A stretch of DNA of 64,000 bases, from positions 85,992 to 149,991 of the forward strand of contig CAMJJL010000001.1 of NCBI GenBank assembly GCA_946406145.1. Direction: 5' to 3'. Positions 1 to 8,118 of the stretch are shown piece by piece. The DNA comes from an uncultured Clostridia bacterium (GTDB lineage: Bacteria; Bacillota; Clostridia; Oscillospirales; Acutalibacteraceae). The first letter of the stretch is position 1. The number at the start of each line of letters is the position of its first letter. Below the pieces are notes generated by a model that saw only the letters and a list, made by a program, of their open reading frames with translations, was not told the DNA's origin and ran no database searches. The position numbers and the translations under genes are program-made.

Positions 1-345
1 TCACAGGTTGATGATACGATCAAGCTGTTTGAAGCACTCGGCTTTGAACGCCGTCATACAAAGGAAGGAATCGAGATCGCGGACAGAGATGACACCGTGA
101 TCCGGATGAAGGACGCAAACGGCTTTTATCTGGATATACTGCAGTCGAACGCCGAGGCGGAACACGGCACGGCAGGCATCCGCATGAATGTGGACGATTT
201 TGACGAGGCGTATCAAACGCTCCTGCGGCACGGCTATCAAAATGCCTACGGCGATGAAACTGTCAACACAAAATCATCCAAAGCCGCTATGATGACAGCG
301 CCTTCCGGCTTCAACATCAGTATCATCCAGCACATCAAAAAATAA
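1..345 (+). CDS. VOC (glyoxalase/bleomycin-resistance fold) family protein, 5' end missing
   Basis: The frame is open from the first base of the window and ends at 345, so only the last 114 residues are present. The sequence has the look of a vicinal oxygen chelate protein: a TIKLFEALGFE-type helix after the first strand, then a strand reading FYLDIL, and near the C-terminus a GFNISIIQ strand. Members are small enzymes or binding proteins whose substrate cannot be told from sequence alone. The usual length is about 120-130 residues, so little is missing. The next gene begins 86 bases downstream with its own ribosome binding site. Confidence 0.6.
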   Translation, partial: SQVDDTIKLFEALGFERRHTKEGIEIADRDDTVIRMKDANGFYLDILQSNAEAEHGTAGIRMNVDDFDEAYQTLLRHGYQNAYGDETVNTKSSKAAMMTAPSGFNISIIQHIKK

Positions 346-431
346 AACTATTTCGGTGAGTCAGCGCCCGGCTTTTGCAGGGCAGGGCGCTATCTTATAA
401 AAAATCCATATTTATTTCAAGGAGGAACACT

Positions 432-1085
432 ATGAAATTCCAAAATGCTGCAACAGGCGTGAAAAGAATCTTCACTGCCGAAATCCTCAAGCTGATCGCT
501 GCTTTCGTGACCGTTATCGCTGTTATCATGATGATCGTCACTCTCGCGGCGGCAAACGCTAATTCTCAGGGCGGAACGATCGCTGCCGGTGTGGGTACCG
601 TAGTTCTGATTGCGGCCGCTTCCATTCTGGCTCTGATCGGTGGAATCATGGCGCTGGTCGGTATCATCAACGCCTCTAAGGACGAGGGCGCTTTCAAGAC
701 TGCTCTGATCCTCATCGTCGTCAGCCTTATCGCTGCGGTCGTCGGCGGTATCTTCTCCAGAAACACTACCGTTTACAGCATCTGCCAGATTGTGCAGAAC
801 CTGATGTCGATCTTTGTGACCGTCTTTGTCATCAAAGGTATTACCAACCTTGCTGTTAAGATCGGCAACGATGAAGTTGCTCAGCAGGGCAAGAGCCTTC
901 TGACCATCATCGTTGTATTCTACGCGCTGTCCCTGATCGCCAACATCCTCGTTCTGGTATTCGGCGGTATGTTCGCTTCCGTCCTCGGCGGCATCCTCGC
1001 AGTTGTAGCTCTCGTACTGAACATCATCGCGTATATCGTTTATCTGTCCTTGCTGAACAAGGGCAAGAATATGCTCGCAGAATAA
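432..1085 (+). CDS. multi-pass membrane protein of unknown function
   Basis: This encodes 217 residues dominated by hydrophobic segments: about residues 17-40, 52-78, 87-107, 118-135, 156-178 and 181-205. That suggests five or six membrane helices with short loops. I chose the ATG at 432 because GGAGG lies 7 bases upstream; an earlier in-frame start at 375 would add an unlikely extension. No enzymatic motif is visible and I do not recognise a family. It is followed by a palindromic intergenic repeat and then by another membrane protein gene, so this stretch may be a loose cluster of membrane functions. Confidence 0.75.
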   Translation: MKFQNAATGVKRIFTAEILKLIAAFVTVIAVIMMIVTLAAANANSQGGTIAAGVGTVVLIAAASILALIGGIMALVGIINASKDEGAFKTALILIVVSLIAAVVGGIFSRNTTVYSICQIVQNLMSIFVTVFVIKGITNLAVKIGNDEVAQQGKSLLTIIVVFYALSLIANILVLVFGGMFASVLGGILAVVALVLNIIAYIVYLSLLNKGKNMLAE

Positions 1086-1095
1086 TCATTCTACT

Positions 1096-1152
1096 AAGCC
1101 TCCCTTTTCTAAAGGAGGCGGCGCGGACACTTGTGTCCGTGACGGAGGGTTG
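1096..1152. repeat. intergenic palindromic repeat, family A (diverged copy)
   Basis: The sequence has a hairpin built on CCTCCCTTTT/AAAGGAGG, a second hairpin GGACAC/GTGTCC, and the ending GGAGGGTTGT. The same layout (CTCCCTTTGGTAAAGGGAG, a second short hairpin, then GAGGGATTGT) recurs at 34887, 51950-52206 and 61688. It lies between two forward genes. Confidence 0.6.
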
Positions 1153-1312
1153 TTTCAAACGTTCCGTAATATAATGCTGCAGCCGTTCTTGAATTGAGAG
1201 CGGCTGCACTGTATTGCAGATCGTCGGGGCATATGATTATGCCGATTTCTGATAGGAAACAGGCATTATTCAATTTCCTATCAGAAATCCACATAACGTA
1301 AGGAGAAAACCA

Positions 1313-2119
1313 ATGGCTGAGGATAACAAAGTTGAGAATATCGTCCCATCGGAAGAAACCGATGCAACTATAACAGAAAACGCCGCACCCGAGGATCTTT
1401 CCGAAAACGATGAATCAAATGCCGAAAAGCCCGAGAAAAAATCCTTTTGGAACGAGAACAAGATCGAGATCATCGTGGCGATCCTTCTCGGCGTGACCGC
1501 GCTGCTGACGGCGTGGGCGTCGTGGATCGGATCTCTGCACAGCGGCATCCAGGCAATCAACTTTACCAAAAGCAATAATACGTCTTCACAGGCAACTTCC
1601 GCGTATAATCTCGGATTACAGATGTTTCTTTCCGACATCATGACCTGGAACACGATGATGGATTACTCCTTTGAAATGGCGATGGCGGAAGCTGACGGCA
1701 ATCAGGATAAGGTGGATCTCATCAATGAAAAGCTCAAAACATATACGGAACAGAACGCGAGTGATATCCTGATGGAGGGTATCAAATGGATGAAGGAAAA
1801 CGATGAGGACAGTCCGTTCAAAATGCCGCAAATCACCGAAAAGTATTTTACGGACGCCGAAGAGAAGTCCGAGGAGGCGAGAGACCTGCTCAAAGAGGGC
1901 CAGAACGATAACGCGCGCGGCGACGCCTATAATCTTGTGAGCGTCCTCTACTCACTGGTGCTTTTCCTGCTCGGTATCGTCGGAATATTTAAGCGGCTGC
2001 CGAACCGTATCGGCGTTTTGTCGATCGCTTCTGTCATTCTGATCGGCGCTTTGATCTATATGCTGACGATCCCGCTGCCGACAGGCTTCAATATATGGAA
2101 CTATATCGGATTGAGGTAA
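1313..2119 (+). CDS. membrane protein with acidic N-terminus, DUF4337-like
   Basis: This 268-residue protein begins with about 45 mostly acidic residues, then a membrane helix (about 50-70). An extracytoplasmic or cytoplasmic middle domain rich in Asp, Glu and Lys follows, then two closing helices (about 207-227 and 232-250). The layout of one helix, a soluble domain and a two-helix tail resembles DUF4337-type proteins, but this is a resemblance only. TAAGGAGAA precedes the ATG. No catalytic motif is visible. Confidence 0.7.
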   Translation: MAEDNKVENIVPSEETDATITENAAPEDLSENDESNAEKPEKKSFWNENKIEIIVAILLGVTALLTAWASWIGSLHSGIQAINFTKSNNTSSQATSAYNLGLQMFLSDIMTWNTMMDYSFEMAMAEADGNQDKVDLINEKLKTYTEQNASDILMEGIKWMKENDEDSPFKMPQITEKYFTDAEEKSEEARDLLKEGQNDNARGDAYNLVSVLYSLVLFLLGIVGIFKRLPNRIGVLSIASVILIGALIYMLTIPLPTGFNIWNYIGLR

Positions 2120-2163
2120 AGATCCGATCTGGATAATAAGAAAAACCGGAGGGAATAATTCTA

Positions 2164-3921
2164 ATGAAAACAATCAAAAAGTGGCTTTTGCCGTACAAAC
2201 AGGCGCTCCCCGCGCTGCTGCTTTATCAGATCATCGCAACGGTAGCTTCCGCTGCGTGGCTGGCTCTGTTCAAATGGATTGCCGGTCTGTTAATCCGCGG
2301 AACGGGTAAGGTGGCGATCAGCAGTGGTGATTTTCTCTTCCTGTTCAAAACATGGCAGGGTTATGTGATCATTCTGCTCGCCATCCTGACGCTGTTTTTA
2401 TTGGTGGCGATAGACATCAACCCGCTGGTCATCCTTTGCGGACGGATCCTCAAGGGAGAGAAACCGAATGTGCTGCTTTGCTTCAAGGAAGGATTTGTTT
2501 CACTGAAACGCTTCTTTACCCCCGGCGGATTCGTCGTTGTCCTGTATCTTTCCTTGCTGGCACCTATTCTGGGCTTCGGCGTTTCGATCTCTCTGACGCA
2601 GAATCTCTATATCCCGAAATTCATCACCTCGGTCATCTACTCGACCCCGATGTTTCTGATCCCCGTGATCATCGTTGTTGCATTACTGCTGGTCTTAGGC
2701 GTCATCTACATGTTCATTCTGCACGGAACCCTGCTGGATGGGATGAAGCTGAAGGACTCGGCGCGCAACTCGGTACGTCTTGTCAAAAAGAACTGGAAAA
2801 ACTTTCTCAAAAATATCATCGTATTCGTTCTGCTGTACGCGGTAGTGCTCGGCTTGCTGCTCGGGCTTCTCGCGCTGGTTTTATGGATCAGATCGCTGAT
2901 CCCGATGGCGGAAAACGTGAATCTGATCGTGTCACTGGTGCTGATGCTGGTCATCCTGTTCCCGATGTTGTACATTGTCGCACTGTTCATGCCGAATTAT
3001 GTTTTGAAGCTCACCATGCTCTACAATCGCTATCAGAGCGAGGACGGATGGGAGTATCAGAAGCGTGAACCGCGCAAATCTCCTCTGGTGATCGCCAACG
3101 TGGTTCTCGTTGTTCTGGCGATTGTCGGTCTCACCGTGGTCGTAGCGACGATGGGCGAGGAGCTGTTCCCCAATGAGGTCAAGACCGGATATATCGCGCA
3201 CCGCGCCGGCGGTAACGAAGCCCCCGAAAATACCGTGGCGGGCGTTGACGCCGCCTACAAGCTCGGCGCATCCGGAGCGGAGATCGATATCCAGCGTACC
3301 TCCGACGGTCATTATGTCGTCAACCATGACGCGGACTTCGCCCGTACCTGCGGCGTAGCAAAGAAGCCTTCCGAAATGACCCTCGCTGAGGTAAAGGAGT
3401 TGAAGGTGGACGGCGAACCCGTAGCGACCTTTGAAGAGATGCTCGACGCCAGCCACAAACGCGTGATCCTCTATGTCGAGCTCAAGGGCGAGACAGCCGA
3501 TCAGCAGATGGCGGACGACGCCGTGCGTATCATCAAGGAAAGAGGCATGGAGAAGGAGACTGTCCTCATCTCCCTGCAATATGATCTGATCGATTACATC
3601 TCGAACACGTATCCGGAAATGGAAACGGGTTATCTCACCTTCGTATCCTTCGGCGATACCGCTGCGCTCAACTGTGATTACCTCGCTTTGGAAGAGGAAA
3701 CATCTACTCACAGCATGATCAGCAGTATCCACGACAAAGGCAAGAAGGTCTTTGTCTGGACGGTCAACGATGAGGAAGACCTGTACAAGTTCCTCAGCAG
3801 CGACGCCGATGAGATCATCACCGACAATGTTTCCGGCGCAAAAGCAACCAAAGCATTGCTCGAAGAAAGATCGCTGTTTGACAGAATGGTAGACGATGTA
3901 ACAGATCTGTTCTTCGGATGA
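2164..3921 (+). CDS. glycerophosphodiester phosphodiesterase fused to a membrane domain
   Basis: The first roughly 340 of 585 residues form a hydrophobic region of about seven or eight helices, as in the GPDPase membrane domain family. The C-terminal 245 residues are a GDPD catalytic domain facing outward. Visible catalytic-domain landmarks are HRAGGNEAPENT (about 345-356), the metal-binding EIDIQ strand, NHD (about 387) and a later VELKG strand. GDPD enzymes split glycerophosphodiesters into glycerol-3-phosphate and an alcohol. The fusion suggests action on membrane lipid or teichoic-acid-like substrates at the surface. The first His-Arg is followed by AGG rather than the commoner GG, within family variation. 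Confidence 0.88.
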   Translation: MKTIKKWLLPYKQALPALLLYQIIATVASAAWLALFKWIAGLLIRGTGKVAISSGDFLFLFKTWQGYVIILLAILTLFLLVAIDINPLVILCGRILKGEKPNVLLCFKEGFVSLKRFFTPGGFVVVLYLSLLAPILGFGVSISLTQNLYIPKFITSVIYSTPMFLIPVIIVVALLLVLGVIYMFILHGTLLDGMKLKDSARNSVRLVKKNWKNFLKNIIVFVLLYAVVLGLLLGLLALVLWIRSLIPMAENVNLIVSLVLMLVILFPMLYIVALFMPNYVLKLTMLYNRYQSEDGWEYQKREPRKSPLVIANVVLVVLAIVGLTVVVATMGEELFPNEVKTGYIAHRAGGNEAPENTVAGVDAAYKLGASGAEIDIQRTSDGHYVVNHDADFARTCGVAKKPSEMTLAEVKELKVDGEPVATFEEMLDASHKRVILYVELKGETADQQMADDAVRIIKERGMEKETVLISLQYDLIDYISNTYPEMETGYLTFVSFGDTAALNCDYLALEEETSTHSMISSIHDKGKKVFVWTVNDEEDLYKFLSSDADEIITDNVSGAKATKALLEERSLFDRMVDDVTDLFFG

Positions 3922-3970
3922 TCCTCCGCTGTCATTTTGGATGCGCTTTTGATCGATAAGGAGAGAGTAT

Positions 3971-4438
3971 ATGAAAGAAAGAAAAATGAGGCGCTACCAA
4001 AATCTTTTGACGGTCAGCGGCCTCGGTGTAATCATATTCGGTTTATGGAGCGTTTTTAAAACGATTCTGCTTCTTTTCATGAAAGAGGAGACATTTGGTG
4101 ATATCCCGGATGAAACCTATATCCGTGTGATATTTTTTGCGATCCTCGGAGGAATCTTGCTGTTCGATGTTTTGCTGCGCTTATATGTCGGACTGTCGGC
4201 ACGCGCCGAGGGATTCGGAAAGAAGAAGGGCTATGCGTATGTCGTCGTTGCCGTATTGATGGCGTTTGCTTCTCTGGCTTCTCTTGTGCTGATCTTTTTT
4301 GATACGAATGAACAATCGATTTGGGAGCTGGTCGTATCCGTTATCGTTGAAGCGACGTCTTTGATCGTCACGATCGAGCTGCTGGTCGGCGCTTTTACCG
4401 TTAAAAAGCTGAAAAAAGAGCTGGGGGAGGTGTCGTAA
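3971..4438 (+). CDS. small four-helix membrane protein
   Basis: The protein has 155 residues with hydrophobic stretches at about 13-37, 53-72, 88-110 and 119-143 and basic ends. GGAGAG lies just upstream of the ATG. Its stop overlaps the start of the next gene (TAATG), so the two are probably translated together. No family is recognised and no catalytic residues stand out. Confidence 0.7.
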   Translation: MKERKMRRYQNLLTVSGLGVIIFGLWSVFKTILLLFMKEETFGDIPDETYIRVIFFAILGGILLFDVLLRLYVGLSARAEGFGKKKGYAYVVVAVLMAFASLASLVLIFFDTNEQSIWELVVSVIVEATSLIVTIELLVGAFTVKKLKKELGEVS

Positions 4439-5610
4439 TGCAAAAGGATTTTCACTATTATGCTACCTACTGCGCCGCGTTCCTAGCCGGTTATTCTCAT
4501 GAAGAGAGCCTCTCTATCTGCTACAGCGCGCAGTTTGTCGACTGGTGCTCCGCTACGCTTCTCTCAAAGCTGAAAGCGCCGCGTTCCGCCGCGACGACAC
4601 AGCTGCAGCTTGAAATGATGGACACGAGAACCGACCGCGTCGGGCTGCAGGATATCACCCGTATCTGGGCGTCGTTTCATTTTCTTCCATATGATCTTCA
4701 CGCGACAAGGAAGGGCTGCGGAAAAAGGTATCTGGATAAATACCGCCTGATCTGCAAGCCGAACAGCGATCTGGTCGTCGAAACCGTGAATCTTGCAAAG
4801 GGCAAATCCCTGCAGGCGGCGGGCGTTGCGATGCACGTTCTCGCGGATACATGGGCGCACAGCTATTTTGCCGGTACGCCTTCGTTCGCGATCAACAACA
4901 CCAACTATCACTTCTATGAGCTGGTGCCCGACGGAGACGGCTTTGAGGAGAGAAAGATCAAATTCATTCACAGCACGAGCGCTCCCGATGATTTTGAGAA
5001 AAGCGTTTATGTCAACAGCCTGTACCAGACCAGCGAGAAATCGATTATGAATCTCGGTCACGGACGCGCGGGACATCTGCCGGATTACAGCTTTATGCGC
5101 TACAAATATCTGCCGGCATGGGCGGATTATGAGGAGATCCTCAAGGATAATCCCAAGGAATACTTCAATGCGTTTTGTCAGATGGTATACGCGCTGCGCT
5201 ATCTGCGCGGTGAGAGTCAGACCTTTGAAAAAGAGACCTACGACACCGAGAAGGTCGCGCCCTATGCGTCAAGGATCAAGGAGATTCTGATCAAGCGTCA
5301 GGGTGAGGCAGGAGCCTGTGAAGATTGGAAAGCGTTCGGCGAAGAGCTCTCCGGCTGCACGATCGACGACTTTGATATGGAGCGTTATCAGGAGGAATAT
5401 ACCGGCGCGGACAAGGAGCGGAAAAGCACCACGTTCCTCGGCAGATTTTTTCTTGCCGCGTTATCACAAAAGAGTATGGTGACCAACCGCATCTTCAAAT
5501 CCGGCAATAAGCTGGCAGGTTATTCCGTCGACTATGAAAAGAAAGGGTTTCACGGTAATCGTGATTTCAAGGATTTGGTCGATCAGCAGAAAGGGGACGA
5601 TCAAGTATGA
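4438..5610 (+). CDS. DUF6765-like protein (possible zinc-dependent hydrolase fold)
   Basis: This 390-residue soluble protein begins MQKDFHYYATYCAAFLAGYS, a start typical of DUF6765-like proteins. It contains the signature HVLADTWAHSYFAG at about 133-146. His and Asp residues spaced like this (also the early HYY and a central GHGRAGHLPD) suggest a helical metal-binding core similar to phospholipase C or S1/P1 nuclease folds, but no activity is established. It overlaps its neighbours by 1 and 4 bases on either side, so the three genes (3971-6140) form one translationally coupled unit with two membrane proteins. Confidence 0.7.
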   Translation: MQKDFHYYATYCAAFLAGYSHEESLSICYSAQFVDWCSATLLSKLKAPRSAATTQLQLEMMDTRTDRVGLQDITRIWASFHFLPYDLHATRKGCGKRYLDKYRLICKPNSDLVVETVNLAKGKSLQAAGVAMHVLADTWAHSYFAGTPSFAINNTNYHFYELVPDGDGFEERKIKFIHSTSAPDDFEKSVYVNSLYQTSEKSIMNLGHGRAGHLPDYSFMRYKYLPAWADYEEILKDNPKEYFNAFCQMVYALRYLRGESQTFEKETYDTEKVAPYASRIKEILIKRQGEAGACEDWKAFGEELSGCTIDDFDMERYQEEYTGADKERKSTTFLGRFFLAALSQKSMVTNRIFKSGNKLAGYSVDYEKKGFHGNRDFKDLVDQQKGDDQV

Positions 5611-6140
5611 GCAGTGGTCAGCGAATCAAAAATGTCTTGATCGGTATCCTGATCATCCTGGGCGCGGTGATACTGATTGCCTTTCCCGAAGAGGGCATCG
5701 TCATTACCGCTTCTATCCTGAGCATATCTCTGTTTGTTTACGGAATCAAAACTTTGATCTATTACATCACGATGACGCGACATATGGTCGGTGGGAGAAT
5801 CATGCTGTATCTAGCCGTCGTCGTACTGGATCTCGGAATGTTCACGATGATGCTGACGAATATTCCGAAAATGTATATCGCCCTGTATCTTGTGGTGGTT
5901 TACGCGTTCTCCGGAGCGATTGATATTCTGCGCGCATTGGAAGCAAAGAAGTATCAGGCGCCGTCATGGCGATTCAGCCTGATATCGGGTATCATCAACG
6001 TCGTCATCGCGATCCTTTGCATCGTCTTTATCGGTTCGACCAATATGATCGTGTATTTATACAGTGCCGGTCTGATCTATTCCGCGATCGTCCGTATCAT
6101 CACGGCGTTCCGCAAAACCGCGATCGTATATATTCAGTGA
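5607..6140 (+). CDS. DUF308/HdeD-like membrane protein
   Basis: The protein has 177 residues in six hydrophobic segments arranged as three hairpins, with an overall look of the DUF308 (HdeD) family. The start ATGA overlaps the stop of the preceding gene. It is the last gene of the forward cluster and is followed 36 bases later by a strong intrinsic terminator. Function is unknown; HdeD-type proteins are linked to stress in enterobacteria, which need not apply here. Confidence 0.7.
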   Translation: MSSGQRIKNVLIGILIILGAVILIAFPEEGIVITASILSISLFVYGIKTLIYYITMTRHMVGGRIMLYLAVVVLDLGMFTMMLTNIPKMYIALYLVVVYAFSGAIDILRALEAKKYQAPSWRFSLISGIINVVIAILCIVFIGSTNMIVYLYSAGLIYSAIVRIITAFRKTAIVYIQ

Positions 6141-6176
6141 TTGCTGCAAAAATGATCAATAATTGATGCAATGGTT

Positions 6177-6213
6177 AACGCCGTAGGAATTTTGTATTCC
6201 TGCGGCGTTTTTT
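6177..6213 (+). terminator. intrinsic terminator after the 3971-6140 operon
   Basis: AACGCCGTAGGAAT pairs with ATTCCTGCGGCGTT around a five-base loop and is followed by a run of T. This is a near-perfect 14 bp stem. Confidence 0.92.
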
Positions 6214-6299
6214 GGTTCGTCAGACTTATACCTGCAAATCCCGTGCCGATTCTCTCAAAGAATCAACGGTTTCGGTATCTTTGCCAACCACTTTTTTTG

Positions 6300-6449
6300 C
6301 TGAGATTGTTGCCGTACCGTATTGTGGCTTGAGAAGGGGAGAGAAGTTGGGATTGGAGCACAAGGGTATAGATTTTGAAAAATCTAATGAAGGATGCTCC
6401 GGATTGTATTGCAAACTTGCTTGAAAACAGGCTAAAGCCAATTTTATAA
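6300..6449 (+). pseudogene. remnant of a tyrosine integrase C-terminus (relic of an earlier element)
   Basis: One frame reads CGLRRGEKLGLEHKGIDFEKS (6323 onward), which matches the arginine-box region CGLRRGECLGLEFGDVDYKKS of the intact integrase at 25617-26882. A second frame (6387-6449) reads KDAPDCIANLLENRL, like the tail of an integrase. The His-x-x-Arg and Tyr region between them is missing. The relic sits directly before the left direct repeat, in the same position that the intact integrase occupies before the right repeat. It is therefore most likely the right end of an older element in the same tRNA site. Confidence 0.75.
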
Positions 6450-6470
6450 ACAAAAATATATACTAAAATG

Positions 6471-6569
6471 AAATGGAGCAGTATTGGAAGTAAAAGAAAA
6501 CCCCCGATAATGGCTTAGATAAGCCAAAATCGAGGATTTCGGATGCTGGCGTAGAGTGAGGGATTTGAA
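6471..6569. repeat. attL: left direct repeat of the integrative element
   Basis: This is about 99 bp closely matching 26920-27019. The last 23 bases (6547-6569) are identical to the 3' end of tRNA-Ser including its CCA, and mark the recombination core. The rest copies the tRNA terminator region. Confidence 0.88.
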
Positions 6570-7820
6570 TTTTGAAACATAGATTGCAGATTATTGCAGT
6601 TTATAGCATAATCCCACAATTCAAGCCGTTTTTATTGCTTATACATTTCAGATTGTTTCAGTTCGTTTCATATCCATAGCAAACTGTTATGAGCATGATA
6701 TGAACAAATCCCCATTAAGCACCAGTAGCACCAAAGTAAATATACCTGAGTAACTACCACAGCAATTAGTTATTGAGTTGTATTTATCATAGTACGATCT
6801 GACCATTACGGCATTTTAATTTACTCACAACTTAAAATTCTAATTTCATAACACATAATACCGCTATTGCTGCGAGAGTTTAAGCGTGGTATGTTTCTTT
6901 GTTTTAATCGCAAGTTTATACTCCAAAGCTAAAAATTCGATACAGGGCAATCTGAGGCGAAACAGAGCTATATTTTTTCAATGTATTTAAAAATTTGATA
7001 TTGTGATTCTATGTTGATTTGAGTATAAGAGTTTTATCATGATTGATGGTAGTAGATCAGGGATCAGTAAAGAGTAACCGAAGTGACTTTACTGCATCAA
7101 AAAACGCTGTATAATATGCAAAAAATATTCAGCATGGATAGATGTCCCCTTACCCTCAACAGCCCAAATTTTTTCAAAAATGGCTTACCTATGCGGTTTT
7201 CTGCTTTTGGTTGATATTGTCTATAATTCCAATATAGAAATATTCATTTTTTCAAGGCTTGAAAATTCCCTTAATTACTGGACTTTTGAAAGCTCAAAAT
7301 GTATATTTATGCACCAAAACAGAAATATCCACTATTAGGAGAGAAGACATATATGAATATACATAAACGATTTTTGAAAGAGTTTTAAGTGTTTTGAAGT
7401 CAGATCAGCGTATAGCCTTAATTGTAGGCAATATTTCAAATCTTGAAAAAGCGAATTACCTATAATTAAGGTAATGCCGATTTTTGCAAATCTCCACTTA
7501 TGGGAGAGCGATAAATGGTAGTGATTTATAATTCTGATTTAGAATAATAAACAGCTTGTAGGGGGTATGTCTACCCTATGTTACGCTACCAAAACAATCT
7601 TAATATATTGCTTTGATTTTAGGTAATTGATGCTGAGTGCTAAAAAATCCTCATAAATTGCCTGTACCTTAAATCAAGGTAATATCTAAAAATCAAAATA
7701 TCCACTTAAAGGAGAGCAAGGTTTTTCGCTTTACTTTTTCTTTTTTTCTCTTTTTTTTATGCAAACAAGTTTACCTGTAAACTTACTTATTAAAACTTTT
7801 ATTTGAAAGGTGGTGACAAC
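6570..7820. other. 1.25 kb non-coding left end of the element with three diverged repeat modules
   Basis: No convincing gene is present on either strand. Three related modules occur at about 7261-7345, 7450-7515 and 7657-7735. The second and third begin with an inverted repeat (ATTACCT...AGGTAAT; TACCTT...AAGGTA). All three end in a box of the form ATATCCACTTnnAGGAGAG (7323, 7487, 7699). A 25-base segment at 7176-7200 (AAAAATGGCTTACCTATGCGG) recurs at 23321-23345 with two changes. Confidence 0.6.
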
Positions 7821-8006
7821 ATGAACGATAACTTGAAAGAAAGGATCAGGATTTTCCTTGATGAACTTGGTATTACTGCGACTGCGTTTTGTAAGAGAGT
7901 AGATATATCCTATTCTACTTATCAAAACTGGAAACGAGATACTCAAAGACTTTCTCTTAAAACGCAAGAGAAGATTTCTAATTATTTGGCTAAGTATAAT
8001 TTTTAG
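7821..8006 (+). CDS. small helix-turn-helix protein
   Basis: The protein has 61 residues: an N-terminal helix, then ITATAFCKRVDISYSTYQNW, which fits the recognition part of an XRE/phage-type helix-turn-helix, then a closing helix. The ATG at 7821 follows AAAGGTGGTGAC. It lies directly upstream of the phage tail-like gene and may be a regulator of it, though it could also be a small accessory factor of the element. Confidence 0.7.
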   Translation: MNDNLKERIRIFLDELGITATAFCKRVDISYSTYQNWKRDTQRLSLKTQEKISNYLAKYNF

Positions 8007-8034
8007 ATCAGCGAATAAAAGGAGGCGATTTATT

Positions 8035-8118
8035 ATGTTAAATAATGAAGTACCTAAAATTAATGTGTATAGTCTTGAAAGGAAACTTTCTACAGAATGG
8101 GGGCTTTCTAATGATTGA
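8035..8118 (+). CDS. 28-codon upstream reading frame coupled to the tail protein gene
   Basis: A strong AAGGAGG lies 9 bases before the ATG. The peptide of 27 residues contains VPKINVYSLERK, which resembles APEIYVYSPDRRK at the start of the following large protein, so it looks like a diverged duplicate of that N-terminus. Its TGA overlaps the next ATG (ATGATTGA), which suggests translational coupling. Confidence 0.45.
   Translation: MLNNEVPKINVYSLERKLSTEWGLSND

Noticed and set aside
6212..6424. 70-codon forward frame read as a whole gene
   Set aside because: Only its second half resembles an integrase; the first part overlaps the terminator. It is better described as a relic.
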